From: Solirubrobacter phytolaccae
GTDB taxonomy: Bacteria; Actinomycetota; Thermoleophilia; Solirubrobacterales; Solirubrobacteraceae
Length of the DNA: 64,000 nt
Direction: 5' to 3'
Assembly (NCBI RefSeq): GCF_027587195.1
Contig: NZ_JAPDDP010000030.1
Span: 1-64,000 of the forward strand
Under the pieces are notes generated by a model, which made no database searches, was not told where the DNA came from, and saw only the letters and a program-made list of their open reading frames with translations. The translations under genes were made by a program, and so were the position numbers. Positions 16,349-25,541 of the stretch are shown piece after piece; the stretch's first letter is position 1, and each line of letters opens with the position of its first letter.

Positions 16349-17419
16349 GTGGATACGGCGCCGGACGCGCATGACGCACTCGCGCGGGCCAACGCCGCCA
16401 GTCGGCTGGCCGGAGGTGTGGCTCACGACTTCAACAACGCGCTGACGAGCATCTCGGCCTACGCGCACCTCGCGCTCAGCCGCCTGGAGCCGCAGGACCC
16501 GGTGCACGCCGACGTGCGCGAGATCGTGCGGGCGGCCGAGCACGCCGGACGGCTCGTGAGCCAGCTGATGGCGTTCAGCCAGGGCGAGCAGGCGCAGGTC
16601 GAGGTCGTCGACGTCAACCGCTCGGTCCGCGACGTCGGGCGGCTGCTGACGGTCGTGCTCGGCGAGCAGGTCGAGCTGGACCTGCGGCTGGCGAACGCGC
16701 TCCCGGGCGTGCACGTCAACCTCGGCGCGCTCGAGCAGGCCGTGATGCAGCTCGCGCTCAACGCGCGCGACGCGATGAGCGGCGGCGGCCGGCTCGTGAT
16801 CGAGTCGGCGGTCACGGACGGGCGGGTGCTGCTGGTGTTCGCCGACGACGGGCCGGGGATGGACGCCGAGACCGCGCTGCACGCGGTCGAGCCGTTCTTC
16901 TCCACCAAGGGCGCGGTCGGGCTCGGCCTGACGACGGTCAACGCGCTGTGCGAGCGGCTCGGCGGGGAGCTCGAGCTCGAGTCGGCGCCGGGCATCGGGA
17001 CGACCGTGCGCCTGCACCTGCCCGCGGTCGAGCCGCCGCCCAGCCCGGTCGCCGGCCGCCGCCCGCACGCGGCGGGCACGGTGCTGATGGTCGAGGACGA
17101 GGAGACCGTGCGCACCGTCGTCGAGCGGCTGCTGTCCGCCGAGGGCTACCGGGTGCTCGTCGCGTCCTCGGGCGAGGAGGCGCTGGAGCTCGCGGCCGCC
17201 GAACCGGGGCCGATCGACCTGCTCGTGAGCGACGTCGTGCTCGGCGGAATCACCGGCCCGGAGCTCGCCGCCAAGCTCAAGACGCGCCGGCCCGCGCTCA
17301 AGACGCTGCTGATGTCCGGTTATGCCGGCACCCCCGTCGGGCCCGTCGACGACTTCCTGCCCAAGCCGTTCAGCCCTTTCGAGCTGGCTCGACGGGTGCG
17401 CCGGATCCTGCGTCCCTGA
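16349..17419 (+). CDS. Hybrid histidine kinase with C-terminal receiver
   Basis: A 356-residue cytoplasmic protein with no membrane segment or sensor domain. It has a HisKA motif GGVAHDFNNALTSISAYAHL with His26, an ATPase domain with LALNARDAM, DDGPGM and VGLGLTTVNAL, and a receiver (about 243-356) with MVEDEETVR, the Asp in LLVSDVVLGG and LPKPF. It belongs to the NtrB-like class often found as soluble hybrids. It is divergent from the short kinase gene. The last 50 bases overlap the 3' end of the GGDEF/EAL gene on the other strand. Confidence 0.88.
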   Translation: MDTAPDAHDALARANAASRLAGGVAHDFNNALTSISAYAHLALSRLEPQDPVHADVREIVRAAEHAGRLVSQLMAFSQGEQAQVEVVDVNRSVRDVGRLLTVVLGEQVELDLRLANALPGVHVNLGALEQAVMQLALNARDAMSGGGRLVIESAVTDGRVLLVFADDGPGMDAETALHAVEPFFSTKGAVGLGLTTVNALCERLGGELELESAPGIGTTVRLHLPAVEPPPSPVAGRRPHAAGTVLMVEDEETVRTVVERLLSAEGYRVLVASSGEEALELAAAEPGPIDLLVSDVVLGGITGPELAAKLKTRRPALKTLLMSGYAGTPVGPVDDFLPKPFSPFELARRVRRILRP

Positions 17420-20180
17420 GGAAGCTGGGCCGCAGCTCCACGGGCTGCGGGCGGCCGACGTGGTAGCCCTGCGCGTAGTCGACGCCGAGCTCACCCAGCA
17501 GGCGCAGCGTGGCGTCGCGCTCGACGAACTCCGCGATCGTGGGCTTGCCGAGGCCGCGGGCGATGTGGACGATCGCCTGCACCGTGAGCCGGTCCGCGTG
17601 GCTGTGCTCGAGCTCGCGGATGAACTCGCCGTCGATCTTGACGACGTCGAACGGCAGGTGCTTGAGGTAGTAGAAGGAGCCGAAGCCCGAGCCGAAGTCG
17701 TCCAGCGCGAAGCGGCAGCCGAGGTCGGCGAGGCTGGTGGCGAGCGCGCGGGCGCGGTCGAGGTTGGTGATCGCGGCGGTCTCGGTGACCTCGATCGTGA
17801 GGCAGCGCGGGTCGATCGGCGCGTTGCGGACCTCGGCGACGATGAAGTCGATCACGCCCGGGTCACTGATCGAGCCGCCGGAGAGGTTGACCTCGACGTC
17901 CAAGTGCAGCCCGGCGGCGTGGCGGGCGGCGAGCAGCTCGAGCGCGCGGCCGAGCACCCAGCGGTCGATCGCCTGGATCTGGCCGAAGCGCTCCGCGATC
18001 TCCAGGAACGCGCCGGGCGCGATCAGGCCGCCGTCGTCGCCGCACATCCGCAGCAGCAGCTCCGAGCTCTCCACCTGGTCGTTGCCGATGTGCAGGATCG
18101 GTTGCTCGTGCAGCGCGAACCCGTCGTGGTGGAGCGCGTCGCGGATCCGGTCCGACCAGCCGATGCGCGCCCGTAGGCGGTCGGTCACGGCGCTGCCGTC
18201 GCCCGTGACCGACAGGCGGTCGCGGCCGCTCTCCTTGGCGTCGTACAGCGCGATGTCGGCGTCGGAGAGGATCTCCTCGGCGGTCTGCTCGGTCTCGGGG
18301 CCGATCAGCCGGACGCCGATCGACGCCGTGGCGCGGACCGTCCGCTCCCCCACCGGCACGCGCACGCCGTCGCGGACCGCCTCGAGCAGCGCCTGGGCGA
18401 CGATGTCGGCCTCCTCCTTGCCGCTGTGGGGCAGGACGACGCCGAACTCGTCGCCGCCCAGCCGGCCGACGATGTCGGAGTTGCGGCAGCGGGCGCGGAG
18501 CGCCTCGGCGATCGCGACGAGCAGCGCGTCCCCGGTCGCGTGGCCGTAGGTGTCGTTGACGAACTTGAAGTTGTCGACGTCGACCGCGATCACCACCGAC
18601 GGGCTGCGGTAGCGGCGGCTGTAGGCCAGGACCCAGTCGAGCTCCTCGGCGAAGCGGCGGCGGTTGTAGAGGCCGGTGAGCGCGTCGTGGTCGGCGAGGT
18701 ACTGCAGCTGGCTCTCGTGCCGCTTGCGGTCCGTGATGTCCTGCACGAGCAGGACGACGTGGGCGCCGGCGGGCGCGACCCGCACCTGCACCCAGACGGT
18801 CTCGCCGTCGGGGCGGGCGAACGGGCGCTCGGTCTCCTCGGCGCCCACGTGGTTCGGGTCGTACAGCTCCGGCAGGCGCGCGCCGACGAGCTGCGCGAGA
18901 CCGGTGATCTGGGCGAGCTCCGGGTTGGCCTCGGTGATCACGCCGGTCGCGTCCGCGAGCGCCATCCCGATCGGCGCGTGCTCGAACGCGGCGGTGAACC
19001 GCTCACGCGCCTGGGTGGACTGGGCGTGCAGGCGCGCGTTCTCGAGCGCCTGCCCCGCGCGGTCGGCGAGCGCGGTCATCAGCCGCAGCTCGCGCGCGTC
19101 CGGCTCCGGCCGGCGGTCGCTGCGACCCAGCACGAGCAGGCCCCAAACGCCACCGTTCGAGCGCAGCGGGAGCGCGGTGCGCCACACGTCGCCGAGCTTG
19201 GCGGCCACGACGGGCGGCTCGTCGGCCATGCTGCGGTGGCCGTGCAGGTACGGTCGCTGCCCGGTCACCAGCGCGCCCTCGACGTGCGCCTCCAGCGGGC
19301 GCTGCATGCCGATCGCGCGGCGCGAGAACTCCCGCACCTCGGCGTCCGCCGCCTCCGCGGCCCGCAACGTCAGCGTCTTCCCGTCGGGCTCGAGCGAGAA
19401 GATCACGCACAGGTCCGCGAGGTCGGGCACGAACGTCTCCGCGGCGCGCTTGAGGGTCGCGTCCAGGTCGAGCGACTCCGCGAGCGCGCGCGAGGTCCGC
19501 TCGATCTGCCGCGCCTCGCGCTCCTCGCGCTCACGCGCGGCCGCGGCGCCGCGCTGGGCGGTGACGTCGCTGAAGATCGCCGTGGCGCCGACGACCTCGC
19601 CGGTGTGATCACGCAGCGGCAGCGCGCTGATGAGCGTGAGCTGGCCCGGCGTCCGCGTCTGCTCGGTGTGGACGGGGTGCCCGCTGAGCACCTGCTCGGG
19701 GAGCGTCTCGTCTCCGAGCACCTCGGCGAGGGAACACCCGAGCGCGGACTTCAGCGTGCAGCCCAGCAGCCGCTCGGCGGCGGGGTTGAGCCCGATCACG
19801 TGCCCCGCGCGGTCGGCGCTCACCACCGCGTCGGTGGCGAACTCCCGCGCGGCGAGGTCGGCGCGCAGCACGGCCGGCTCACGCCGGTGCGCGACCTCGT
19901 GGGCGCGGCAGGCGAGCGTGCCGTCCTCGTCGGTGGCGGCGAAGCGCACGGCGAGGGCGATCCGCTCGCCGTCCGCACGGACCGCGACGGTCTCGACCGC
20001 CGTGTCCGGACGCAGCGGCGCGTCGGGCAGCAGCGCGCGCACGTGCCGGCCGACGATCTGATCCGCCTCGTGGCCGAAGAGCCGCGTCGCCGCGCGCGAC
20101 CAGGTGCGGACCACGCCGTCCGCACCGATGTCGCAGGTCGAGAGCGCTCTCTCCTCCTTGGCACTGCGCAGCAAATCCAA
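17370..20180 (-). CDS. PAS-PAS-GAF-PAS-GGDEF-EAL cyclic-di-GMP protein
   Basis: A 936-residue soluble protein. PAS-like domains lie at about 10-100 and 105-210, a GAF at about 225-385, a third PAS at about 390-485, a GGDEF at about 490-660 and an EAL at about 680-925. The cyclase motif RLGGDEFG (573-580) is intact, with an RxxD inhibition site at 566-569. In the EAL domain the signature reads ELLLR (Glu kept). The metal-site motifs EVTET, DDFGSGFGSF, AEFVE and QGY are present, so the phosphodiesterase may also be active. The start is probably TTG at 20180. It overlaps the hybrid kinase 3' end by 50 bases. Confidence 0.88.
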   Translation of the reverse strand: MDLLRSAKEERALSTCDIGADGVVRTWSRAATRLFGHEADQIVGRHVRALLPDAPLRPDTAVETVAVRADGERIALAVRFAATDEDGTLACRAHEVAHRREPAVLRADLAAREFATDAVVSADRAGHVIGLNPAAERLLGCTLKSALGCSLAEVLGDETLPEQVLSGHPVHTEQTRTPGQLTLISALPLRDHTGEVVGATAIFSDVTAQRGAAAAREREEREARQIERTSRALAESLDLDATLKRAAETFVPDLADLCVIFSLEPDGKTLTLRAAEAADAEVREFSRRAIGMQRPLEAHVEGALVTGQRPYLHGHRSMADEPPVVAAKLGDVWRTALPLRSNGGVWGLLVLGRSDRRPEPDARELRLMTALADRAGQALENARLHAQSTQARERFTAAFEHAPIGMALADATGVITEANPELAQITGLAQLVGARLPELYDPNHVGAEETERPFARPDGETVWVQVRVAPAGAHVVLLVQDITDRKRHESQLQYLADHDALTGLYNRRRFAEELDWVLAYSRRYRSPSVVIAVDVDNFKFVNDTYGHATGDALLVAIAEALRARCRNSDIVGRLGGDEFGVVLPHSGKEEADIVAQALLEAVRDGVRVPVGERTVRATASIGVRLIGPETEQTAEEILSDADIALYDAKESGRDRLSVTGDGSAVTDRLRARIGWSDRIRDALHHDGFALHEQPILHIGNDQVESSELLLRMCGDDGGLIAPGAFLEIAERFGQIQAIDRWVLGRALELLAARHAAGLHLDVEVNLSGGSISDPGVIDFIVAEVRNAPIDPRCLTIEVTETAAITNLDRARALATSLADLGCRFALDDFGSGFGSFYYLKHLPFDVVKIDGEFIRELEHSHADRLTVQAIVHIARGLGKPTIAEFVERDATLRLLGELGVDYAQGYHVGRPQPVELRPSFLRDAGSGAPVEPARKG

Positions 20181-20245
20181 ACCAACCTACCCATGGGTCG
20201 GTCAGCCAAGGCCGAGCGTCCGGATTGGCCGGATTTCGGGAGGTT

Positions 20246-21046
20246 TCAGACGCCCGGGCCGGTGATCCGCCGCGCGCCTTGGGGCGTGCGGACGAAGACC
20301 TGCCAGGCGTAATACGTGCGGAAGACGCGTTCGTCGGCGCGCATGCGGGCCGCGTAGCGACGGACCGCGCGCACGTAGGCCGTGGAGTGGTTGTAGGCGT
20401 AGAGCGCGCGGTCGAGGTCCTTCGGGGCGCCGGCGGCCTGCAGGTAACGGGCGGCGGCGAGGATCGCGTCGTGCGGGTCCTCGATGTCGCCGCCCGCGCC
20501 GTACGCGTCCCAGGTCGCGGGCATGAACTGCATCGGGCCACGGGCGCCGGACTCGCTCGCGGAGCGGACTCGACCGAACGCCGACTCGACGAAGTTGATC
20601 GAGGCGAGCACGGTCCAGTGGATGCCGAAGCGGCGCTCAGCTTCGGCGTAGTGCTGCCTGAGGGTCGCGGCGGGCGCGGCAGACGCCACGCGGACCTTCG
20701 GCGGCTTGCCGCGCGGGATCGAGTCGAGCAGGCGGCGGGCCTGGACGGTGTCGCGGGCCTCGCCACGCACGTCGCTGGGCAGCGCGGCGAGGGTGGCGTC
20801 GCCGAGCGGGCGGCGTTCGGCCATCAGGCGCAGGATGCGCTGGTGGTGCAGCGCGTAGAGCGTGACGTCCGCGGGGACCGTCTCGCCGGTCCCGTCCCAG
20901 GGCGTCGCCCGCAGTTGACGCGTGGAGGCGGTGAAGGCCTCCGCGAGCTTGGCGGGCTCTCGCGGGAGGGGCGCGTCCGCCGCCGGGGGTGCCGGGGCGT
21001 GCGACGGCGCCGCCATCGCGAGGATCAGAGCCAGCAGGCCGCGCAC
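20246..21046 (-). CDS. Secreted lytic transglycosylase (SLT domain)
   Basis: A 266-residue protein with an N-terminal signal peptide (MRGLLALILAMAAPSHA) and a Pro/Ala-rich stretch. The C-terminal SLT domain (about 130-240) has the catalytic Glu in INFVESAFGRVRSASESGA and the GPMQFMPATW and YAYNHS motifs. It would cleave peptidoglycan outside the membrane. The start is GTG at 21046. It is monocistronic by spacing. The family includes resuscitation and cell-separation enzymes, and nothing here identifies the exact role. Confidence 0.85.
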   Translation of the reverse strand: MRGLLALILAMAAPSHAPAPPAADAPLPREPAKLAEAFTASTRQLRATPWDGTGETVPADVTLYALHHQRILRLMAERRPLGDATLAALPSDVRGEARDTVQARRLLDSIPRGKPPKVRVASAAPAATLRQHYAEAERRFGIHWTVLASINFVESAFGRVRSASESGARGPMQFMPATWDAYGAGGDIEDPHDAILAAARYLQAAGAPKDLDRALYAYNHSTAYVRAVRRYAARMRADERVFRTYYAWQVFVRTPQGARRITGPGV

Positions 21047-21194
21047 GGAGTGCGCAGGCTAGCTAACGGCCCGGCTTGATTTCTTTTACTTGGGGGAGCT
21101 TGTACGAGTGCATGTGCTTAAGAAGAACCTTCCCAGGCGTCGTGCTCGCACACATCACCCGAAGGTATGAAGATTGCCCACCCCTTTTCGACGT

Positions 21195-22370
21195 TCAGTC
21201 GTCATCCACCTGCGGAAAGCGTGCGCCGCTGGGCAGATCGTCCTCCACGACCGCGTGCAGGCCGACCAGCGCGATGTCGCCGCCGTGCTCGCCGACGTTC
21301 GCGCGCACGTCCACGTGGTCGTCGATGATCGCGTTGCGGACGGTCGCGCCGGCGCGGACGATCGCGCCCGGCAGCAGCACCGAGTCCTCGACGGTCGCGC
21401 CCCGCTCGACGATCGCCCCGCGACCCAGCACGCTGCGGGTGACGGCGCCGGCGACGGTCGCCCCCGGCGCGACGATCGCGCAGTCGATCTGCGCGCCCTT
21501 GCCGATCCGCGCTGAGGCGCGATTGGCGATCGCGCGGGTGAGGACCGGCCAGCCGGGATCGTCGAGGTCGATCGGCGGCTCGTCCCCCAGCAGCTCCATG
21601 TGCGCGGCGTGGAAGGCGGGGATCGTGCCGACGTCGCGCCAGTAGTCCTCGAAGCGGTGCGCACGCACCTCGCCCGCGTCGGTCAGGCGCGGCAGCAGGA
21701 AGTGGCCGAGGTCCTGCAGGTCGTCCTGCCCCTTCTCCTCCACGAGCTCGTCCAGGACGGCGAGGACCGGCTCGGGCGTGAACACGAAGACCTCGTTGGA
21801 GATCAGGTTGCCCTTGGCCTCGTCGGGCTTGTAGACGTACTCGGTGACCTTGTCGCCCTTGACCTGCACCACGCCGTAGCGGTCCGCGTCGTCCGGGTCG
21901 ACCTCGGTCGTGACCATCGTGACCGCCTTGCCGGACTCGCAGTGCTCCTCGGCGACCGCGCGATAGTCGAGCTTGTAGACGGCGTCGGCGCTGACCACCA
22001 CGAGCGCGTCCGGAGCGAACTCGCGGATCAGGTCCGCTTGGCTCCAGAGCGCCTCCCCCGTGCCCTCCTGGAACCCGGTCCCGGCCTCGTTGCCCTGCCG
22101 CGGATGCAGCACCAGCAGCCCGCCGGACGTGCGGTCCAGGTCCCATGGCCGCCCGTTCGCGAGGTGGTCGCTGAGCGACACGGGGTTGAACTGCTGGGAC
22201 ACCCACACGTCGTCGATCTGCGCGTTGAAGCAGTTGCTGAGCGGGAAGTCGATCAACCGGTGGGTCCCGGCGAACGGCACGGCGGGCTTCGCGCGCGTGT
22301 GCGTGAGCAGCTCCAGGCGGCCGCCGGCGCCGCCGGCGAGGATCAGTACGAGGGTCTTGATTCGGGGCAC
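21195..22370 (-). CDS. glgC: Glucose-1-phosphate adenylyltransferase
   Basis: A 391-residue enzyme making ADP-glucose, the first committed step of glycogen synthesis. The nucleotidyltransferase signature AGGAGGRLELLTHTRAKPAV is at the N-terminus, followed by LIDFPLSNCFNA. The region around YWRDVGTI near residue 265 matches the sugar-binding segment. A left-handed beta-helix with hexapeptide repeats begins near residue 290. The start is GTG, preceded by a GGGGGAG stretch. No other glycogen genes adjoin it in the window. Confidence 0.92.
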   Translation of the reverse strand: MPRIKTLVLILAGGAGGRLELLTHTRAKPAVPFAGTHRLIDFPLSNCFNAQIDDVWVSQQFNPVSLSDHLANGRPWDLDRTSGGLLVLHPRQGNEAGTGFQEGTGEALWSQADLIREFAPDALVVVSADAVYKLDYRAVAEEHCESGKAVTMVTTEVDPDDADRYGVVQVKGDKVTEYVYKPDEAKGNLISNEVFVFTPEPVLAVLDELVEEKGQDDLQDLGHFLLPRLTDAGEVRAHRFEDYWRDVGTIPAFHAAHMELLGDEPPIDLDDPGWPVLTRAIANRASARIGKGAQIDCAIVAPGATVAGAVTRSVLGRGAIVERGATVEDSVLLPGAIVRAGATVRNAIIDDHVDVRANVGEHGGDIALVGLHAVVEDDLPSGARFPQVDDD

Positions 22371-22742
22371 GGACTCCCCCTACCCCGTGAGCGCGGGATG
22401 AGAGCCTGCGAGCACGGCGGGCACAGCGACGCACTCGCTGTATCAAGCTGCCGGCGACTCCAGGGTGACGTCGTCCGGAGCCTGCAGGCAACATGACCTA
22501 CTCGCATCACGCAGTATGGGGCCGAATCGGACGACGCTGCACGCCTTGGAGAGCTGGGCGCCCTGGTCGCGACGGGATCTCGCATCGGCCCCTACCGTCG
22601 TCCACGTCGAGACGGGCACGCGCTCAGATGTCGTGCGAAGCGCTACGAAGCGGCCGCGAACCTTTCAGGCATCGCTCGCGTAAGTCAGCCATGGGGAACG
22701 AGCGACCGCCCGAGCGTCGATGCTTCACAACGACAACCGCGA
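22371..22742. other. Gene-poor intergenic stretch of lower G+C
   Basis: These 372 bases lie between the glgC start and the 3' end of the RelA/SpoT gene. Short frames exist on both strands, but none has a recognisable product or the third-position G+C bias of neighbouring genes. An 8-bp inverted repeat (22518-22525 with 22585-22592) is present but weak. The G+C drops here and stays low through the next gene. The glgC promoter must lie near the left edge. Confidence 0.5.
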
Positions 22743-23828
22743 TTAGGTAACCGTCTCTTTTGACGCGTGCCGAGCCTCTCTGGCGGCTCGCAGACCCGCC
22801 TGTACTGGCGCGACGAACTGAGTGTCGTCGATGACGGCAGCTTCATCAGCGTCAATAAGCGCGATCGCAGCCAACGTGTCTGCTGCAACCGCGAAGAACT
22901 CTCCGCCGGCTTCGTGCGCCTCCCGAGCTGCCGTAGCCAGCGCATCGACGCCCCAGGAGTCGGCCGACGTCAACAGATCATCAAGCTGGTTCAGGGTCCG
23001 GATGTTCGACGCTCGGAGCAGAGATAGGAGTCGATCCATTGCAGTGTCATCAAAGATGTCGCCGTCCCAGGGTTCTAGGCCAGCTTCAAGAGCGCGTTGT
23101 TGCCAGATGCTCGCGGCGTCGGTGTCTTCGAGAAATGCGCGCAGTGACAGCGCATCGACCTCAGCGCTTAGATCCCCACGCGCCACGCGGTCTGCGTAAG
23201 CCTGCTGAATATCCGCACTGAGTGCACGTAAGGCGCTGAATTGATCGTCTGCGACCTCAAGCAAGGCACTCAGCGTGAACAATCTGCGCTGAAGATCGCG
23301 TGGCAAGTCTTCCTTCTTGTATCGGATCTTGTGGTCGACTGCTGCCCACGCATGCTGCATCGCGGTACGGACTTGGATCTCTGCGCACACGTCAGCGAAG
23401 CGTCGCCATTCGGGCAGGGCCGCTCGCGCCGCCGGCAGTCTGATCACGTAGTGGTCAGAGCGATAGCCGAACCGATCGGGGTCGCGATCTGCACCCTGAC
23501 GAAGCGAATGGTTCCAGTCGACTGCAAACTCGCGCTCGATCAGCTTTCCGACATCTACGACATCGTCCGCGTAATACAAGATGATCCGTAGTCCCGTCAG
23601 GTCCGTGATGTCCTCAAGCGGGTCCGGGTACTTCGAGTTCTTGCGTTCGATCTTCTCTGTGAAGCTCGAGACTGTCTTCGTGCGTTTCTCCAGCTGAACG
23701 TAGTCGACATCTTCAATCTCCAACAGGCGCTCAAAGAGCCGCGCAAGTTCTGCGGTGAAGGCGATCCGCTGCGACCGGACCTCCGCGTATTGTTCACCCC
23801 ATTCCGTGGCCGACGGGCGTTCTGGCAC
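22743..23828 (-). CDS. RelA/SpoT-domain (p)ppGpp synthetase-like protein
   Basis: A 361-residue protein. Residues 1 to about 210 match the RelA/SpoT nucleotidyltransferase: EDITDLTGLRIILYYADDV near residue 72, FGYRSDHYVIR near residue 119 and AEIQVRTAMQHAWAAVDH near residue 149. There is no HD hydrolase, TGS or ACT domain. The C-terminal ~150 residues are helical and unassigned. It may be an alarmone synthetase or a toxic small synthetase (toxSAS-like); no obvious antitoxin frame adjoins. Codon use is clearly AT-richer than its neighbours (60 bases from 23281 are 50% G+C, versus 68% from 24001), indicating recent transfer. The start is GTG. Confidence 0.8.
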   Translation of the reverse strand: MPERPSATEWGEQYAEVRSQRIAFTAELARLFERLLEIEDVDYVQLEKRTKTVSSFTEKIERKNSKYPDPLEDITDLTGLRIILYYADDVVDVGKLIEREFAVDWNHSLRQGADRDPDRFGYRSDHYVIRLPAARAALPEWRRFADVCAEIQVRTAMQHAWAAVDHKIRYKKEDLPRDLQRRLFTLSALLEVADDQFSALRALSADIQQAYADRVARGDLSAEVDALSLRAFLEDTDAASIWQQRALEAGLEPWDGDIFDDTAMDRLLSLLRASNIRTLNQLDDLLTSADSWGVDALATAAREAHEAGGEFFAVAADTLAAIALIDADEAAVIDDTQFVAPVQAGLRAAREARHASKETVT

Positions 23829-23856
23829 GAGCGCAGCATGCCAGATCCGCCTAGCC

Positions 23857-23862
23857 TAGGCT
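23857..23862 (+). promoter_or_regulatory. Putative -10 element for ltrA at 23870
   Basis: TAGGCT ends 7 bases before the GTG start, and no Shine-Dalgarno is present. It is part of the recurring leaderless pattern. Confidence 0.4.
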
Positions 23863-23869
23863 CCGGCTC

Positions 23870-25054
23870 GTGACCGCCAGCCAGGAGCCCCGCCGCCGCA
23901 TCGTGCGGGCCGACCCGCGCGACGCGACCGTCTCCCCGCTTGAGCTGTTCTTCGACCTCGTGTTCGTGTTCGCGCTCACGCAGGTCACGGCCTTCCTCGC
24001 CGAGGACCCGACGTTCGCGCAGCTCGGTCGCGGGCTCGTGATCCTGGCGATCATCTGGTGGGCGTGGTCGGGGTACGCCTGGTTGACGAGCACGGTCGAC
24101 CCGGAGCTGCTGCTGCCGCGGCTGGTGATGTTCGCGGCGATGGCGGCGATGCTCGTGATGACGCTCGCCACCCCGGGGGCGTTCGCGGACGACGGCGTGG
24201 TCTGGGGGCTCGGCTACCTGGCGGTGCGATTGCTGCACGCCGCGCTGTTCGCGCTCGCGGCGCGGGGGGACACGGCGCTGAGCAAGGCCGTGCTTAGCCT
24301 CGTCGGCTCGCTGATCCCCGGCGCGGGTCTGATCATCCTCGCGTCCGCGGCCTTCGAGCCGGGCACCACGCGCGACCTGCTGTGGATCGCGGCGCTGGTG
24401 CTCGACTACGGCATCGTGCTCAGCCGCGGCATCGGCGGCTGGCACGTGCACGCCGCGCACTTCGCCGAGCGGTTCGGGCTCGTGCTGATCATCGCGCTCG
24501 GGGAGTCGATCGTCGCCATCGGCGTCGGAGCCGAGGACATCGAGCTCACCGGGCAGGTCATCCTCGCTGGCGTGCTCGCGGTCGGCATCGCGTGCGTGCT
24601 GTGGTGGCTGTACTTCGACGTCGTCGCGGTGGTCGCGGAGCACCAGTTCGTCGAGGCGAAGGGGCTCGCGCAGCTGAAGATCGCGCGCGACTCCTACGCG
24701 CTGCTGCACCTGCCGATGATCGCCGGCATCGTGCTGTTCGCGCTCGGCGTGAAGAAGATCGTCGAGCACACCGCGGACCCGCTGAAGGACATGCCCTCGG
24801 TCGCCCTGTGCGGCGGGCTCGCCCTCTACCTGCTCGCGCACGTCGCGTTCCGGCTGCGCAACGTCGGCTCGGTCAACGTGCCCCGGATCGTCACCGCGCT
24901 CGTGTGCCTCGCGCTGATCCCGGTCGCGACGAGCGCGGCGGGCGTGGTCACGCTCGGCGTCCTGCTCGCCGTCTTCGCGGCGCTCACCGCGTTCGAGGTC
25001 GTCCGCTACGCCGAAGCCCGCGCGCGCATCCGCGCGGACCGCGTCGGGCGATAG
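23870..25054 (+). CDS. Low-temperature-requirement A (LtrA) family membrane protein
   Basis: A 394-residue polytopic membrane protein with about 10-12 helices. The family signature SPLELFFDLVFVFALTQV lies near residue 24, and a second signature, HFAERFGLVLIIALGESIVAIG, near residue 197. LtrA was named from a cold-growth mutant of Listeria; the molecular function is unknown. The GTG start is preceded by a -10-like element. A frameshifted second copy lies at 31549-32352. The hairpin at 25065-25085 follows the stop. Confidence 0.88.
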   Translation: MTASQEPRRRIVRADPRDATVSPLELFFDLVFVFALTQVTAFLAEDPTFAQLGRGLVILAIIWWAWSGYAWLTSTVDPELLLPRLVMFAAMAAMLVMTLATPGAFADDGVVWGLGYLAVRLLHAALFALAARGDTALSKAVLSLVGSLIPGAGLIILASAAFEPGTTRDLLWIAALVLDYGIVLSRGIGGWHVHAAHFAERFGLVLIIALGESIVAIGVGAEDIELTGQVILAGVLAVGIACVLWWLYFDVVAVVAEHQFVEAKGLAQLKIARDSYALLHLPMIAGIVLFALGVKKIVEHTADPLKDMPSVALCGGLALYLLAHVAFRLRNVGSVNVPRIVTALVCLALIPVATSAAGVVTLGVLLAVFAALTAFEVVRYAEARARIRADRVGR

Positions 25055-25064
25055 CTCAGACGCG

Positions 25065-25085
25065 CCGCGTTCCCGCATAACGCGG
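25065..25085 (+). terminator. Hairpin after ltrA
   Basis: CCGCGTT (25065-25071) pairs perfectly with AACGCGG (25079-25085) across a 7-base loop, beginning 10 bases after the ltrA stop. There is no T-run, as is common for actinobacterial terminators. Confidence 0.45.
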
Positions 25086-25157
25086 ACGTTCGCTGGGCAG
25101 GACTGGGCGGTCGGCCAGTTCCAACCGTCCTCACGCCCGCCTAGGATCGACCCAGTC

Positions 25158-25313
25158 TTGTTCGAACGCCGTACCCCACCGCCCCGCCTGAGCGTCTTGG
25201 AGCCGGGGCGGCAGGCCACGCGCCGGCGTCGAAGAGTCCCGCTGCTGGTGCTGGTCCCGGTGGTGCTCGCCGTCGCCCTGACGACGGCGGCCGTGCTGGG
25301 CTCGCTGGCCTAG
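25158..25313 (+). CDS. Small single-pass membrane protein (51 residues)
   Basis: A short frame from TTG at 25158 to TAG at 25311-25313. The first 30 residues are basic and hydrophilic, with RRRRR just before a hydrophobic helix (about residues 28-50) that ends two residues before the stop. This is a typical N-in topology. TAGGAT at 25142-25147 could be a -10 element 10 bases upstream. I do not recognise a family. Supporting evidence is the coding-like third-position G+C bias and the clean basic-then-hydrophobic layout. It could still be chance. It is convergent with the DUF2188 gene, whose stop begins 5 bases later. Confidence 0.5.
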   Translation: MFERRTPPPRLSVLEPGRQATRRRRRVPLLVLVPVVLAVALTTAAVLGSLA

Positions 25314-25317
25314 CGAG

Positions 25318-25524
25318 CTATCCGCGGTCTGAGACCGCGATCTCGCGCGTGCGGCGGTAGCGGTCGTGAAGCACGACGCTGCTGCACGAGAACCGGCGGG
25401 CGGCGAGGCGCGCGGCGCGCTCGGCGTCCGTAGCCGTGTGGTGTTCCGAGACCCGCTCCGCTTCGTGGCGCACGAGCCACGATCCGCGCTGGTCAGGTTC
25501 GACGTGAATGGTGCTGGTGCTCAT
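25318..25524 (-). CDS. DUF2188-family small protein
   Basis: A 68-residue protein with the layout of DUF2188: an N-terminal beta strand, GSWLVRHEAERVSEHHTATDAE, an Ala-rich helix and VVLHDRYRRTREI at the end. The function of the family is unknown; members occur as single copies or fused units in many bacteria. The ATG at 25524 gives the full domain; longer upstream reading is antisense to nothing known and unlikely to be coding. An inverted repeat at 25542-25560 lies just upstream. Confidence 0.7.
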   Translation of the reverse strand: MSTSTIHVEPDQRGSWLVRHEAERVSEHHTATDAERAARLAARRFSCSSVVLHDRYRRTREIAVSDRG

Positions 25525-25541
25525 GAGGACGGGCTCTCCGC

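Noticed and set aside
22518-22592. 8-bp inverted repeat in the low-G+C intergenic region as an insertion-element end
   Set aside because: Too short, no target duplication and no transposase remnant nearby.
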